Part shown: positions 8,418 to 16,755 of the stretch, one piece after another
Layout of the letters: each line of letters opens with the position of its first letter
Position numbering within the stretch: position 1 is the first letter of the stretch
DNA from: Bog-756 sp963841885
GTDB taxonomy: Bacteria; Actinomycetota; Acidimicrobiia; Acidimicrobiales; RAAP-2
Reading direction: 5' to 3'
Assembly: GCA_963841885.1 (NCBI GenBank)
Contig: CAWJEK010000018.1
Location: 143,422-207,421, forward strand
Length of the DNA: 64,000 nt
Program-made: the position numbers and the translations under genes
The notes under the pieces: generated by a model
The model's database searches: none
Seen by the model: the letters and a program-made list of their open reading frames with translations, nothing else
What the model was told of the DNA's origin: nothing

Positions 8418-10003
8418 GCCCCAGGCCCGGATTCGTGCTCGACGTCGACAGCTCGACGCCCCCCACCCTGTTCTGGCACGGTGAACGGTTCAGCCTGGAG
8501 ACGCTGCCCGAGGGAAGCCGGGTGGTCTACGCCCCCGAGCCGATCGACCCGCTGAGCGATCCTCAGGCCGCCATCCGCCACGCCCTCACCCATCCCGAGG
8601 GCGACCAGGAGCCCCTACCCGCCCTGCTGCGCTCCGGGATGAAGCTGACCATCGCCTTCGACGACATTTCGCTGCCGCTGCCGCCCATGGAGCGCCCCGA
8701 CATCCGCCAACTGGTCATCGAACAGGTACTGGACATGGCGGCCGAGGCGGGCGTGGACGACGTGGAGCTCATCGTCGCCCTCGCCCTCCACCGGCGCATG
8801 ACCGAGTCCGAGCTCCGCCACGCCATCGGCGACCGCATCTATGACGCCTTCGCCCCGAACGGCCTCCTCACCCAACACGACGCCGAAGACCCCGACAACC
8901 TCCTACACCTGGGACTGACCGACCACGGCGAGGACGTCGAGATCAACAAGCGGGCCGCCGAGTCCGACCTGCTCGTCTACGTGAACATCAACCTGGTGGC
9001 CATGGACGGGGGACACAAGAGCGTGGCCACGGGACTCGCCAGCTACAAGAGCCTGCGCCACCACCACAATCCCGAGACGATGCGGCACTCCAAGTCGTTC
9101 ATGGACCAGCACCGCTCCGAACTGCACACGGCCAACTGGCGCATGGGCCGGCTGATCAAGGAGTGCGGCGTCAACGTGTTCCAGATCGAGACGACGCTCA
9201 ACAACGACACCTTCCCCGGGGCGTTCCAGTTCCTGCAGAAGCGCGAGTGGGAGTGGAAGGCGAAGGACAGGCTCGGCTACGTGGCCGCCTCCACCGCCCT
9301 CAACCGGGTACCGGCCCACCAGGCCCGCCGGATCTTCCACTCGGTGCGGGCGCCGCACCGCATGACCTCGGTGCAGGCCGGCGAAGTGGAGGCCGTGCAC
9401 ACCCTGACCACGGCCAACGTCTGGAAGCAGCAGGGCGTGGTGGTCGAGGGCCAGACCGACATCCTGACCATGGGACTGCCGTACATCAGTCCCTACAACG
9501 TCAACTCGATCCTGAACCCGATCCTGGTCGCCTGTCTGGGCCTCGGCTACTTCTTCAACCTGTACCGGGGCCGGCCGCTGGTCCGCGAGGGTGGCGTCCT
9601 GATCATGACCCACCCCACCCCGTGGGAGTTCAACCCCGTCCACCACCCGAGCTACATCGACTTCTTCGAGCAGGTGCTCAGCGAGACGACGGACCCGACC
9701 GAGGTGGCCGAACGCTTCGAGGAGGGATTCGCCACCGACCCGTGGTACATCCATCTCTACCGCACGGGCCACGCCTACCACGGCGTCCACCCGTTCTACA
9801 TGTGGTACTGGTGCGCCCACGCGCTGCAGCACCTCGGCGCCGTCGTCATCGTGGGAGGTGACCCGAAGGCCGTCCACCGTCTCGGCTTCCGGGCCGCGTC
9901 CACGCTGGCCGACGCCCTGGAGATGGCCCGGGACGTGGTGGGGCCCTCCCCCACCCTCACCCATCTCCACGCCCCGCCCATCCTGATGGCCGACGTCCAG
10001 TGA
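8414..10003 (+). CDS. LarA-like (lactate racemase domain, DUF2088) protein
   Basis: A 529-residue protein of the LarA superfamily, whose founding member racemises lactate with a nickel-pincer cofactor. Two family marks are visible. ALALHRRMTESELR (His126) corresponds to the catalytic-histidine segment of LarA. GGHKSVATG (Lys202) corresponds to GGRKS in LarA, which carries the pincer-bound lysine. It is longer than LarA (about 420 residues), with extra sequence in the C-terminal half including a hydrophobic stretch near LNPILVACLGLGYFFNLY. No larB, larC or larE genes for cofactor synthesis are in the window. It probably acts on a 2-hydroxyacid or hydroxyacyl-type substrate made by its operon partners; that is inference. 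Confidence 0.75.
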   Translation: MSPRPGFVLDVDSSTPPTLFWHGERFSLETLPEGSRVVYAPEPIDPLSDPQAAIRHALTHPEGDQEPLPALLRSGMKLTIAFDDISLPLPPMERPDIRQLVIEQVLDMAAEAGVDDVELIVALALHRRMTESELRHAIGDRIYDAFAPNGLLTQHDAEDPDNLLHLGLTDHGEDVEINKRAAESDLLVYVNINLVAMDGGHKSVATGLASYKSLRHHHNPETMRHSKSFMDQHRSELHTANWRMGRLIKECGVNVFQIETTLNNDTFPGAFQFLQKREWEWKAKDRLGYVAASTALNRVPAHQARRIFHSVRAPHRMTSVQAGEVEAVHTLTTANVWKQQGVVVEGQTDILTMGLPYISPYNVNSILNPILVACLGLGYFFNLYRGRPLVREGGVLIMTHPTPWEFNPVHHPSYIDFFEQVLSETTDPTEVAERFEEGFATDPWYIHLYRTGHAYHGVHPFYMWYWCAHALQHLGAVVIVGGDPKAVHRLGFRAASTLADALEMARDVVGPSPTLTHLHAPPILMADVQ

Positions 10004-10058
10004 GCAGCCCGAGGATGAGCAGCCCGAGGATGACCAGACCGACGGTGGGCAGCCGGCG

Positions 10059-11096
10059 ATGAGCAAGGTCCGTGACACCTCGAGGACGCTGCGGTCCCGC
10101 CGGGCCGTGCGCCACGACGCCGCCCTCGGTGACGAGGCGCCCGGCGGAGGACGTCCACCGTCGCTCCGGCCCTCGTCCCTGGTCGCCCGGGCCGGACGGG
10201 CCGGATTCCCCCTGGCCGCCCCCACCTGGCCCGGTTCGGTCCCCCGGCCGGCCCCCGAGCCCGAACTCGGCGTCCACTACGACACGGCCTGGTCGCGTCG
10301 CTACCCCGTGCGCCTGGCCCGGGCCATGGTCCTCGACAACGTGACCCGACCCCTGGCCAGGGCGCTCGCCTCGCCCCAACTCCGGGGTGACGAGCAGCTG
10401 GTCGACGTGGAGGCGCCGGTCATCTTCGCCGCCAACCACGCCAGCCACGTCGACACCCCGCTCCTGTTGGCCTGCCTCCCCCTGCGCTTCCGGCACCGGA
10501 CGGTGGTGGCGGCGGCGGCCGACTACTTCTTCGACCGTCGCTGGAAGGCCGACACCTTCTCGTTCCTGCTCGGCGCCATCCCCATCGAGCGGACCAAGGT
10601 CAACCGTCGCTCCGCTAACCTGGCCGCCGAGCTGCTGGCCGATGACTGGAACCTGGTGATCTTCCCCGAGGGCGGCCGGTCGCCCGACGGATGGGCCCAG
10701 GAGTTCCGTGGGGGTGCCGCCTACCTCGCCTCCCGGACGGGACGCCCGGTGGTGCCCGTCCACCTCGACGGCACCCGCCACATCCTCCCCAAGGGTGGTG
10801 GCTCCATCCGCCGGACGCGGACCACCGTCACCTTCGGGACCCCGCTGTGGCCGGCCGAGGGTGAGGACGCCCGTAGGTTCGCCGCCCGCATCGAGGCGGC
10901 CGTGGCCACTCTCGCCAACGAGTCCTCCACCGACTGGTGGACGGCCCGCCGGCAGGCGGCGGCGGGCACCACGCCGTCACTCCAGGGCCCCGACGTCGCC
11001 GCCTGGCGACGCGCCTGGGCCCTGGAGGCCGCCCCCGACCGGGCCGAAGCCGTGGACGCCGAGGGAAACGACTGGCCTCGGCGGTCGAAGGACTGA
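10059..11096 (+). CDS. lysophospholipid acyltransferase (PlsC-like)
   Basis: A 345-residue acyltransferase of the PlsC/LPLAT fold. The catalytic NHx4D box is NHASHVD (His127, Asp132) and the second block is VIFPEGGRSPDGWAQEFRGG, which binds the phosphate of a glycerophosphate-like acceptor. About 70 residues of low-complexity Arg/Pro-rich sequence precede the domain, so a later start is possible. The gene starts 55 bases after the LarA-like gene and closes the operon. Together with the acyl-CoA reductase it points to synthesis or remodelling of a lipid. There is no membrane span strong enough to claim, although the family is membrane-associated. Confidence 0.8.
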   Translation: MSKVRDTSRTLRSRRAVRHDAALGDEAPGGGRPPSLRPSSLVARAGRAGFPLAAPTWPGSVPRPAPEPELGVHYDTAWSRRYPVRLARAMVLDNVTRPLARALASPQLRGDEQLVDVEAPVIFAANHASHVDTPLLLACLPLRFRHRTVVAAAADYFFDRRWKADTFSFLLGAIPIERTKVNRRSANLAAELLADDWNLVIFPEGGRSPDGWAQEFRGGAAYLASRTGRPVVPVHLDGTRHILPKGGGSIRRTRTTVTFGTPLWPAEGEDARRFAARIEAAVATLANESSTDWWTARRQAAAGTTPSLQGPDVAAWRRAWALEAAPDRAEAVDAEGNDWPRRSKD

Positions 11097-11155
11097 CCCC
11101 GCCCGGACGGTGCCGAGCCGACCGGTCCCGAGCCGACGCCCGGGGCGGACGTCGG

Positions 11156-11974
11156 TCAGCGACCGGGAAGCACCCGACGGGCCCGGTCCCGCCAGCCCGG
11201 GCGGCCGCCGTCGACGGCCTCCAGGCGCTCCGCCCGCAGCGAGAGCTCCTCGTAATCGTCCAAGGGCTCCAGGGCCACCGCGGTCCCCTCGGGCGCACCG
11301 GTCGGGGCGAGCGCCCACCCGAGCAGGACGTCGGCCAGGGCCGTGTTGCGGGCCAGCACCGGACCGTGGAGGTAGGTGCCCAGCACGCGGTGGGACCACG
11401 CTCCCTCCGTCCCGTCACCGCCACCGTTGCCCACGCCCCGTTCGACCCGCGCCAGCGGACGCGAACCCGGACCGACGCGGGTCACACCGCCGTGGTTCTC
11501 GAAGCCCGTCAGCCGGGGCAACCGGTCTCCGCCGGCGGTGCGGGGCGCCTCGGGGGTCGGCGTGGCCACCAACTCCCCGACCGCCCGGGGACCGGTGCCC
11601 TTGGTCGTGGTGAGGTCGAGGAGGCCGACTCCCGGCTGGGGCCGGTCGAGGTTGTCGGGGAACGTCGTTCCGATGAGCTGGAACCCGGCACATACCCCGA
11701 GCACCACCGCCCCCTCGGCCACCCGCTCGGCCAGGGTGCCGTCCTCGAGCAGGGTGGTGGCCGCCCGCACCTGGGGCCCGTCCTCGCCGCCGCCCACCGT
11801 GTAGAGGTCGGCCCGGGGCAGGGCCCGGTCGGAGGTGGCCTGGACGAGTTCGACCTCGATGCCCCGCCAGGCCGCCCGACGCGCCAGCACCAGCCCGTTC
11901 CCACCGTCCCCGTAGGTGCCCAGCAGGTCCGGGTACACGACGGCGATCACCAACCGCCGACCCGACGCCCTCAC
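11156..11974 (-). CDS. gatD: lipid II isoglutaminyl synthase, glutamine amidotransferase subunit
   Basis: A 272-residue class I glutamine amidotransferase of the GatD/CobQ type. The nucleophile Cys is in VVLGVCAGFQLIG and the catalytic His in TYLHGPVLARN. In complex with MurT it supplies ammonia to amidate the D-Glu of lipid II to D-isoglutamine at the cytoplasmic membrane. The start GTG 11974 overlaps the murT stop (GTGA), so the two subunits are translationally coupled. The order murT then gatD is the usual one in Gram-positive bacteria. Confidence 0.9.
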   Translation of the reverse strand: MRASGRRLVIAVVYPDLLGTYGDGGNGLVLARRAAWRGIEVELVQATSDRALPRADLYTVGGGEDGPQVRAATTLLEDGTLAERVAEGAVVLGVCAGFQLIGTTFPDNLDRPQPGVGLLDLTTTKGTGPRAVGELVATPTPEAPRTAGGDRLPRLTGFENHGGVTRVGPGSRPLARVERGVGNGGGDGTEGAWSHRVLGTYLHGPVLARNTALADVLLGWALAPTGAPEGTAVALEPLDDYEELSLRAERLEAVDGGRPGWRDRARRVLPGR

Positions 11975-13290
11975 AACGCCCGCCGGAGGTCGGCGAAGGC
12001 CGTGTAGTTGCCGAGGAACTCCATGGGACAACCGTCCGGTGCCACCCCGGCGGCGTGGTCGATGGCGGCCAGGGGTCCGTCCACCACGACGTGGTCGACC
12101 TCGGCGTAGCGGAGCCGCACCCCGAGGTCGAGGCGGCGTTCGCCGGTGGCCACCACGGTCCGCCCGACGAGCCGCTCGAAGGGGACGTCCCACAGCCACG
12201 ACGTGTCGAAGCCGTCGGCCGTCCGGGCGTTGACCGACAGCACCACCGGCTCGGCCGGATCACCGGTCTCGTCCAGGAGGTCGAAGATGGCCGTCCATCC
12301 GGCGGGGTTCTTGGCCAACAGGAGCCGGACCGGGTGGCCCGACCGGGTGATCGTCGAGAACCGTCCGGCCACCTCGGTGACCCCGGCGAGCCGATCGAGG
12401 GCGGTCTCCAGTCCCCCCTGTCCCCAGCGCTCGAGGACCGGTGCGGCGGCGATCGCCGCCATCGCCGCATTGGCCCGGTTGAACTGGCCGGGAAGACCGA
12501 TGCCCAGCCGGTGGCGGGTGCCGTCGGCCAGGACCAGCTCGTCACCGACCACGTCGGCGTCCACCGCCGGGCGGGCGAAGTCGCAGCTGTCACAGGCCCA
12601 GGCACCGCCTGCGGCGAACCCGATCCGCCCACCGCAGGCCGGACAGCCCACCGCGTCCTCGTGCCAGACCTGGCCCGCCCCCACCCATCGCACGTCGGGC
12701 GCGGTGGCCGCCGCCCACGCCACCATCGGGTCGTCGGCGTTGGCCACGACCAGCGGGCCGGCGCCATCCGGGGTCGGTGCCGGGGCGCCCAGCGCCACCC
12801 GCCACCGGTCGACCAGCATGCGGACCTCGGCGATCCGGTCGAGCTGGTCGCGCGAGAGATTCAACAGCACCACCACCTCGGGCGCGGTCTCGGTGATGCA
12901 CCGGCCGAGGTACCCCTCGTCGACCTCGAGCACCGCCACCGGCGCGTCGGGGGCCCCCACCAGGGCGGCCACGTGGCCGGCGGGCATGTTGGCCCCGGTG
13001 TCGTTGCTCACCACCCGCCCGCCGTCCGGACCGGCGAGGGCGGTGGCCAGGAGTCTTGTCGTGGTGGTCTTCCCGTTGGTCCCGGTGACCAGGACGACGG
13101 TGCGCCCGGCGGCCGACGAGGCCAGCAGTCCCGGGTCCACCAGCAGGCCCACCCGACCTCCCGCCACCGTCCCGCTGCCCCGTCCGAGGGCGCGGGAGAG
13201 CCGGTTGACGACGGCGACGGCCCCGGTGGCGAGCGACACCCGGGCCGAGCGGGTGGGGGCCTCCCCGGCCGGCCGGACGCGGATCGTCAC
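11971..13290 (-). CDS. murT: lipid II isoglutaminyl synthase, Mur ligase subunit
   Basis: A 439-residue Mur-ligase family protein. The ATP-binding loop is VTGTNGKTTTTRLLATAL (about residues 55-72). The central domain has LEVDEGYLG and LNLSRDQLDR. A MurT-specific Cys4 zinc ribbon (CPACGG then CDSC) is inserted at about residue 200. The C-terminal DUF1727 domain includes LLAKNPAGWTAIFDLL. It activates the D-Glu carboxylate of lipid II so that GatD can deliver ammonia. The start GTG 13290 overlaps the stop of the HAD/acyltransferase gene by 4 bases, linking peptidoglycan amidation to a phospholipid enzyme in one transcript. Confidence 0.92.
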   Translation of the reverse strand: MTIRVRPAGEAPTRSARVSLATGAVAVVNRLSRALGRGSGTVAGGRVGLLVDPGLLASSAAGRTVVLVTGTNGKTTTTRLLATALAGPDGGRVVSNDTGANMPAGHVAALVGAPDAPVAVLEVDEGYLGRCITETAPEVVVLLNLSRDQLDRIAEVRMLVDRWRVALGAPAPTPDGAGPLVVANADDPMVAWAAATAPDVRWVGAGQVWHEDAVGCPACGGRIGFAAGGAWACDSCDFARPAVDADVVGDELVLADGTRHRLGIGLPGQFNRANAAMAAIAAAPVLERWGQGGLETALDRLAGVTEVAGRFSTITRSGHPVRLLLAKNPAGWTAIFDLLDETGDPAEPVVLSVNARTADGFDTSWLWDVPFERLVGRTVVATGERRLDLGVRLRYAEVDHVVVDGPLAAIDHAAGVAPDGCPMEFLGNYTAFADLRRAL

Positions 13291-14669
13291 GCCGGAGGAC
13301 GCGTGGCGGCCAGTTCCTCGTCGGTGGGCACATGGGGCCGGCGGGCCTCGGCGGGCAGCAGTCCGGCCACGGTGTCCATCAACAGCCACGTGTCGGCCAC
13401 CGCGTCGGTCAGCCCGAGCCGGACGGGCGCCCCGACGGTCACCGTCACCCGGGGCGGGTGCTGCAGGGTGGTCACGGTCGGGACCTTGGCGTTGCGGGGC
13501 CACACCTTCTCGGTGCCCCACACCCCGATGGGGACGACGGGGGCGCCGGTCTCGGCGGCCAGCCGGGCGGCTCCGGTCTTGCCCTGGAGTACAGGATCGA
13601 AGAACGCCTCACCCCGGGGGATGGTGCCCTGGGGGAGGACGATCACCGCCTCGCCGGCGTGCAGGGCGGCCGTCGCCCGCTTCATCGGATCCTCGGATCG
13701 GCTGGCGCGGTCGACCGGGATGCCCCCGAGGGCCCGGGCCAGCTGGCCGACCACCGGGGCGTCGAACAGCTCCTGTTTGCCCATGAACCGCACCGGGCGA
13801 CCGAGCCGGGCGGCCACCAGCGCGAGGGCGGCCACGTCGAAGTAGCTGCGATGGTTGGAGACGAGGATCACCGGCCCCTCGTGGGGCACGTGCTCGATGC
13901 CGTTGATGGTGAAGCGGGCGTAGGGGAAGGACTCCGGACGCACGAACGGTCGCAGCAGGTGGTACGGCTCGAGTCCGACCACCGAGGGCACGCCGGGGGG
14001 CCGGTCCCAGTACTCGAGCGGCCACCGGCGGGCCAGGGCCACACCCATCAGGCGCGGGTCGGCGTTCAGCGCGTGGGGATGGCCCACGGCGCCGAGCAGG
14101 GGGACGTCGAAGAAGCTGTCCGAGTACGCGTGGCAGTCGGCCACGGCGATGTCGTGGGCGGACGCCCACTCCCGGACCGCGTCACGCTTGTTGGTGCCCC
14201 ACACGAAGCGGCCGACCAGCCGGCCCGTGAAGTGACCGTCGACCTCCTGGTAACGGGTGGCGATCACGTCGTCGAAGCCCAGGGCCGACGCCAGCGGGTC
14301 GACGAGGTCGTGGGGGGACGTGGTGGCCAGCACCAGCAGCCGACCCTCGGCCCGGTGGGCGGCCAGCTCCTCCAGAGCCCAGGGCTGCACGAGGTCGATG
14401 AGCTCCTCGACGGCGTCCCCTCCCGCCTTGCGGACCGCCGCCGCCGACCTCCCCTTCATCATCCGCGCCGCGGCACGGGCCAGACCCATGAAGGGGACCG
14501 TCTCGCCGAAGGCGTTGTAGAAGCCGTAGAGGTAGCGCTCGCCGGGGAGCCGACGGTCGGCCGGCAGGACACCCTCGGCCACCATGGCGGCGTGGAACAC
14601 CGGTCCCGAGGCCGAACGGATCAGGGTGCGGTCGAGATCGACGAAGACGGCACCGGGAGCGTCGGACAT
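13287..14669 (-). CDS. HAD-IB phosphatase/PlsC acyltransferase fusion protein
   Basis: 460 residues with two enzymes. Residues 1-~225 are a HAD-IB phosphatase (motif I FVDLDRTLI with Asp11 and Asp13, TTSPH as motif II, CHAYSDSFFDVPLL as motif III). Residues ~240-440 are an acyltransferase with NHRSYFD (His273, Asp278) and LPQGTIPRGEAFFD. This bifunctional architecture is known from actinobacterial PlsC-type proteins, including mycobacterial ones, and is expected to acylate lysophosphatidic acid or a related acceptor in phospholipid or triacylglycerol synthesis. The start ATG 14669 faces the LysR gene across a 302-bp gap. The stop overlaps the murT start. Confidence 0.88.
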   Translation of the reverse strand: MSDAPGAVFVDLDRTLIRSASGPVFHAAMVAEGVLPADRRLPGERYLYGFYNAFGETVPFMGLARAAARMMKGRSAAAVRKAGGDAVEELIDLVQPWALEELAAHRAEGRLLVLATTSPHDLVDPLASALGFDDVIATRYQEVDGHFTGRLVGRFVWGTNKRDAVREWASAHDIAVADCHAYSDSFFDVPLLGAVGHPHALNADPRLMGVALARRWPLEYWDRPPGVPSVVGLEPYHLLRPFVRPESFPYARFTINGIEHVPHEGPVILVSNHRSYFDVAALALVAARLGRPVRFMGKQELFDAPVVGQLARALGGIPVDRASRSEDPMKRATAALHAGEAVIVLPQGTIPRGEAFFDPVLQGKTGAARLAAETGAPVVPIGVWGTEKVWPRNAKVPTVTTLQHPPRVTVTVGAPVRLGLTDAVADTWLLMDTVAGLLPAEARRPHVPTDEELAATRPPA

Positions 14670-14818
14670 CTCCTCAACCTACCGCCGCCGGTCGGCTGAC
14701 GCGAGCCCGGTACAGGGGTGTCGTGTACCCGCCGTGGGAGGTCCGGGGTGACCGGGACCCGAGGGATCGACCCAACGACCAGGGCCGTGGGCTGGGGAAA
14801 CCGCCCCTGGACGCGGCA

Positions 14819-14850
14819 AAGGGACCACCGGGGGGGAGAGGTGGTCCCTT
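14819..14850. other. strong hairpin in leader region
   Basis: AAGGGACCACC at 14819-14829 is perfectly complementary to GGTGGTCCCTT at 14840-14850 across a 10-base purine loop, giving an 11-bp stem. It lies in the 302-bp gap between the divergent HAD/acyltransferase gene and the LysR gene. There is no T-tract on the plus strand and only TTT after the stem on the minus strand, so it is a weak terminator at best. An attenuator or mRNA-stabilising role is possible. Confidence 0.5.
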
Positions 14851-14885
14851 CGCACTGACTCAACGAGGAAAGGAGGGGGATTCCT

Positions 14886-14915
14886 ATGTCCTGTGGTCGT
14901 GGAGTCAATGTATAA
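14886..14915 (+). CDS. 9-codon leader ORF with strong Shine-Dalgarno
   Basis: ATG 14886 opens a 9-residue frame, MSCGRGVNV, ending at TAA 14913-14915. It is preceded by a consensus AAGGAGG at 14870-14876 with 9 bases of spacing, the best ribosome binding site in this region. It lies 57 bases before the LysR start and just after the 14819-14850 hairpin, as a regulatory upstream ORF would. The single Cys codon early in the frame might sense cysteine supply, but one codon is thin evidence. Chance cannot be excluded for so short a frame. Confidence 0.35.
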   Translation: MSCGRGVNV

Positions 14916-14947
14916 CAGCCGCGAGCGATCAGTCAAGGCGTTTGTCT

Positions 14948-14962
14948 AGATACCTGGTATCT
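14948..14962. promoter_or_regulatory. LysR-type operator candidate
   Basis: AGATACC-T-GGTATCT is a perfect 7+1+7 inverted repeat ending 9 bases before the LysR start codon. It contains the ATAC/GTAT dyad typical of LysR-family boxes (T-N11-A) in locally AT-rich DNA. Its position suggests autoregulation of the LysR gene. Confidence 0.5.
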
Positions 14963-14971
14963 TTATTGGCG

Positions 14972-15886
14972 ATGGAACTCCGACACCTCCAGGCCCTCAC
15001 CGCGATCAGTGACCACGGGACGTTCTCGGCCGCCGCCGAGCACCTCGGCACCGTGCAGTCCAACATCTCGGCCCACATCGCCCGGCTCGAGAAGGAGCTG
15101 GGCACGCCGCTGATCGACCGGGCCGACGGTCGACTCACCGCCGAGGGGGCGGTCGTCGTCGCCCGGGCCCGCCGCATCCTGTCCGAGCTCGATGCCCTGA
15201 TGTCCGACGTCGCCGCCTGCAAGGACGAGGTGACCGGGACCGTCCGGGTCGGCATGATCGGGACCACCGCCCGCTGGCTGGTCCCCCGCCTGATGGGCGA
15301 GGCGGCCCAGCGCCACCCGAACCTCCGGCTGGTCGTGGTCGAGGGGACCACGACCGGACTCGAACCGCAGCTGACCACCGGACAGCTCGACCTGGCCATC
15401 CTGCACCTCCCGGTGGGCAGCAAGGACATGGTCACCCGGATGCTCTTCGAGGAGGACCTCATGCTGGTGGTCCCCCAGGGCCATCCCCTGGCCGGCCTCG
15501 ACCGCGAACTCCAGCTCGAGGACCTCGCCGAACTCGAGTTGCTCCTCCCCCTGCCGGGGACGGCGTTCCGCGACGAACTCGACAGCGTCACCCGCCCGCT
15601 CGGCATCACCCTGCTGCCGGCCGCCGAGATCGACGGTCTCCGGCTCATCGCGTCGTTGACCTTCGAAGGGTACGGACCGGCCATCCTGCCCGCCACCGCC
15701 ATACCCGGGTGGCTGCGGGAGCAGTTCCGTCCGGTGCCGGTGGTGGGCCTTCCCCGCCGCCGGGTGGGCGTCGCCCAGCGCAGCCGGGGTCTCCCGTCGG
15801 CGCCGACCCGCGCCCTGCTCGAGCTGCTGGTGGCGACGGTCTCCCAGCCCGAAGGCCGTCCCCAGGGCCTGCACGTCCCCGCCTGA
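14972..15886 (+). CDS. LysR family transcriptional regulator
   Basis: A 304-residue LysR-type regulator. The N-terminal winged helix-turn-helix reads MELRHLQALTAISDHGTFSA, then AAEHLGTVQSNISAHIARLE and KELGTPLIDR. The substrate-binding domain starts at about residue 90 (GTVRVGMIGTTARWLVPRL). The co-inducer is not predictable from sequence. I place the start at ATG 14972, where the family's first helix begins; the longer in-frame extension upstream has no regulator-like sequence. Candidate operator and leader ORF lie directly upstream. The divergent neighbour is the HAD/acyltransferase-murT-gatD operon, which it might regulate. Confidence 0.9.
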   Translation: MELRHLQALTAISDHGTFSAAAEHLGTVQSNISAHIARLEKELGTPLIDRADGRLTAEGAVVVARARRILSELDALMSDVAACKDEVTGTVRVGMIGTTARWLVPRLMGEAAQRHPNLRLVVVEGTTTGLEPQLTTGQLDLAILHLPVGSKDMVTRMLFEEDLMLVVPQGHPLAGLDRELQLEDLAELELLLPLPGTAFRDELDSVTRPLGITLLPAAEIDGLRLIASLTFEGYGPAILPATAIPGWLREQFRPVPVVGLPRRRVGVAQRSRGLPSAPTRALLELLVATVSQPEGRPQGLHVPA

Positions 15887-15922
15887 CATCGACCGTGCGG
15901 CCGACCGTGACCGTCCCCATGG

Positions 15923-15989
15923 CCGGTGGCGTGGGGCGGCGGTGTGGGGGCCGGTGGTGTGGGGGCCGCTGGCGTGGGGACCGGTGGGA
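15923..15989. repeat. short 15-bp tandem repeat
   Basis: Imperfect units of the form CCGGTGGYGTGGGGN follow each other from 15923 (15, then 13, then 15 and 15 bases, then a partial unit). They fill the gap between the LysR stop and the convergent YqgE stop, so they are non-coding. This is a minisatellite-like tract that may vary between strains. Confidence 0.6.
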
Positions 15990-15991
15990 CG

Positions 15992-16621
15992 TCAGTTGGT
16001 GGTCGGGTCGGACGGGAAGCCCGACACCAGGGCCAACGCGCCCCCCTGGCGGCGGAGCACCCGACGCCACAGACCCTCGGGATCCGCGGAGATGGGATCC
16101 CGCGCCTCGGCCCGAATCACGTACCACGACCCCTCACTGATCTCGTCATCGAGCTGTCCACCGTCCCATCCGGCGTACCCCGAGAAGAGCCGGGCGCCGA
16201 CCAGCGAGTCGGAGAACGCCGTCGGGTCCGCCCCCAGGTCGACGGTCCCGACCGGCCGATCGTCGTCGACCAGCAGGCGCCAGCCCGTCGGACACCCCGG
16301 CGACCCCTCCTCGGCGACCTGGCGCGACACCAGCCGGACCAGCCCGATGAGGGAGTTGCGCGATACCGGGCCGCCGGTGAAGAGCTCGGCGGGCGGCGTG
16401 GCCACCTCGTGCCACCGGGGCAGGAGCTGGTCGACCGCGACCCCGCCCGGTCGGTCGATCACCACGCCGAGGGCCCCCTGCAGCCCGTGGTCGAGCACCA
16501 GGATGACCCGGCGCCGGAAGTTCGGGTCCTCGACGGCCGGCGTGGCCACCAGTAGATGGCCGACGAGTGACGCGGGCGCGGGCTCCCCGCCGAAGGGGTC
16601 GAACTCGCTGAAGGGGTCCAT
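15992..16621 (-). CDS. YqgE/AlgH family protein (UPF0301)
   Basis: A 209-residue protein of the YqgE/AlgH family. Recognisable blocks are GHLLVATPAVEDPNFRRRVI near the N-terminus, HGLQGALGVVIDRPGG, LFTGGPVSRNSLIGL and LFSGYAGWDGGQLDDEISEG. Family members are about 185-210 residues; their biochemical role is unsettled, with proposed links to gene regulation. Start ATG 16621 (GTG 16627 is an alternative) is chosen because the conserved core begins about 20 residues later. It is divergent from the enoyl-CoA hydratase gene. Confidence 0.88.
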   Translation of the reverse strand: MDPFSEFDPFGGEPAPASLVGHLLVATPAVEDPNFRRRVILVLDHGLQGALGVVIDRPGGVAVDQLLPRWHEVATPPAELFTGGPVSRNSLIGLVRLVSRQVAEEGSPGCPTGWRLLVDDDRPVGTVDLGADPTAFSDSLVGARLFSGYAGWDGGQLDDEISEGSWYVIRAEARDPISADPEGLWRRVLRRQGGALALVSGFPSDPTTN

Positions 16622-16755
16622 CGGCACGCCACGATGATGGCCCACGCGGCGACCGTCCGGCACGGACCGGCGTGGGTGACCGGCGCGACCGGCACGCCGG
16701 GACGCCGGGACGCCGATGAATGGCGCGTCGGGCGCCGTTCGGTGAGGCTGTGGCC

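Noticed and set aside
14819..14850. T-box riboswitch terminator on the minus strand
   Set aside because: GGTGG followed by a GCCGCG element faintly recalls the T-box sequence AGGGTGGNACCGCG, but the core does not match and no specifier stem was found.
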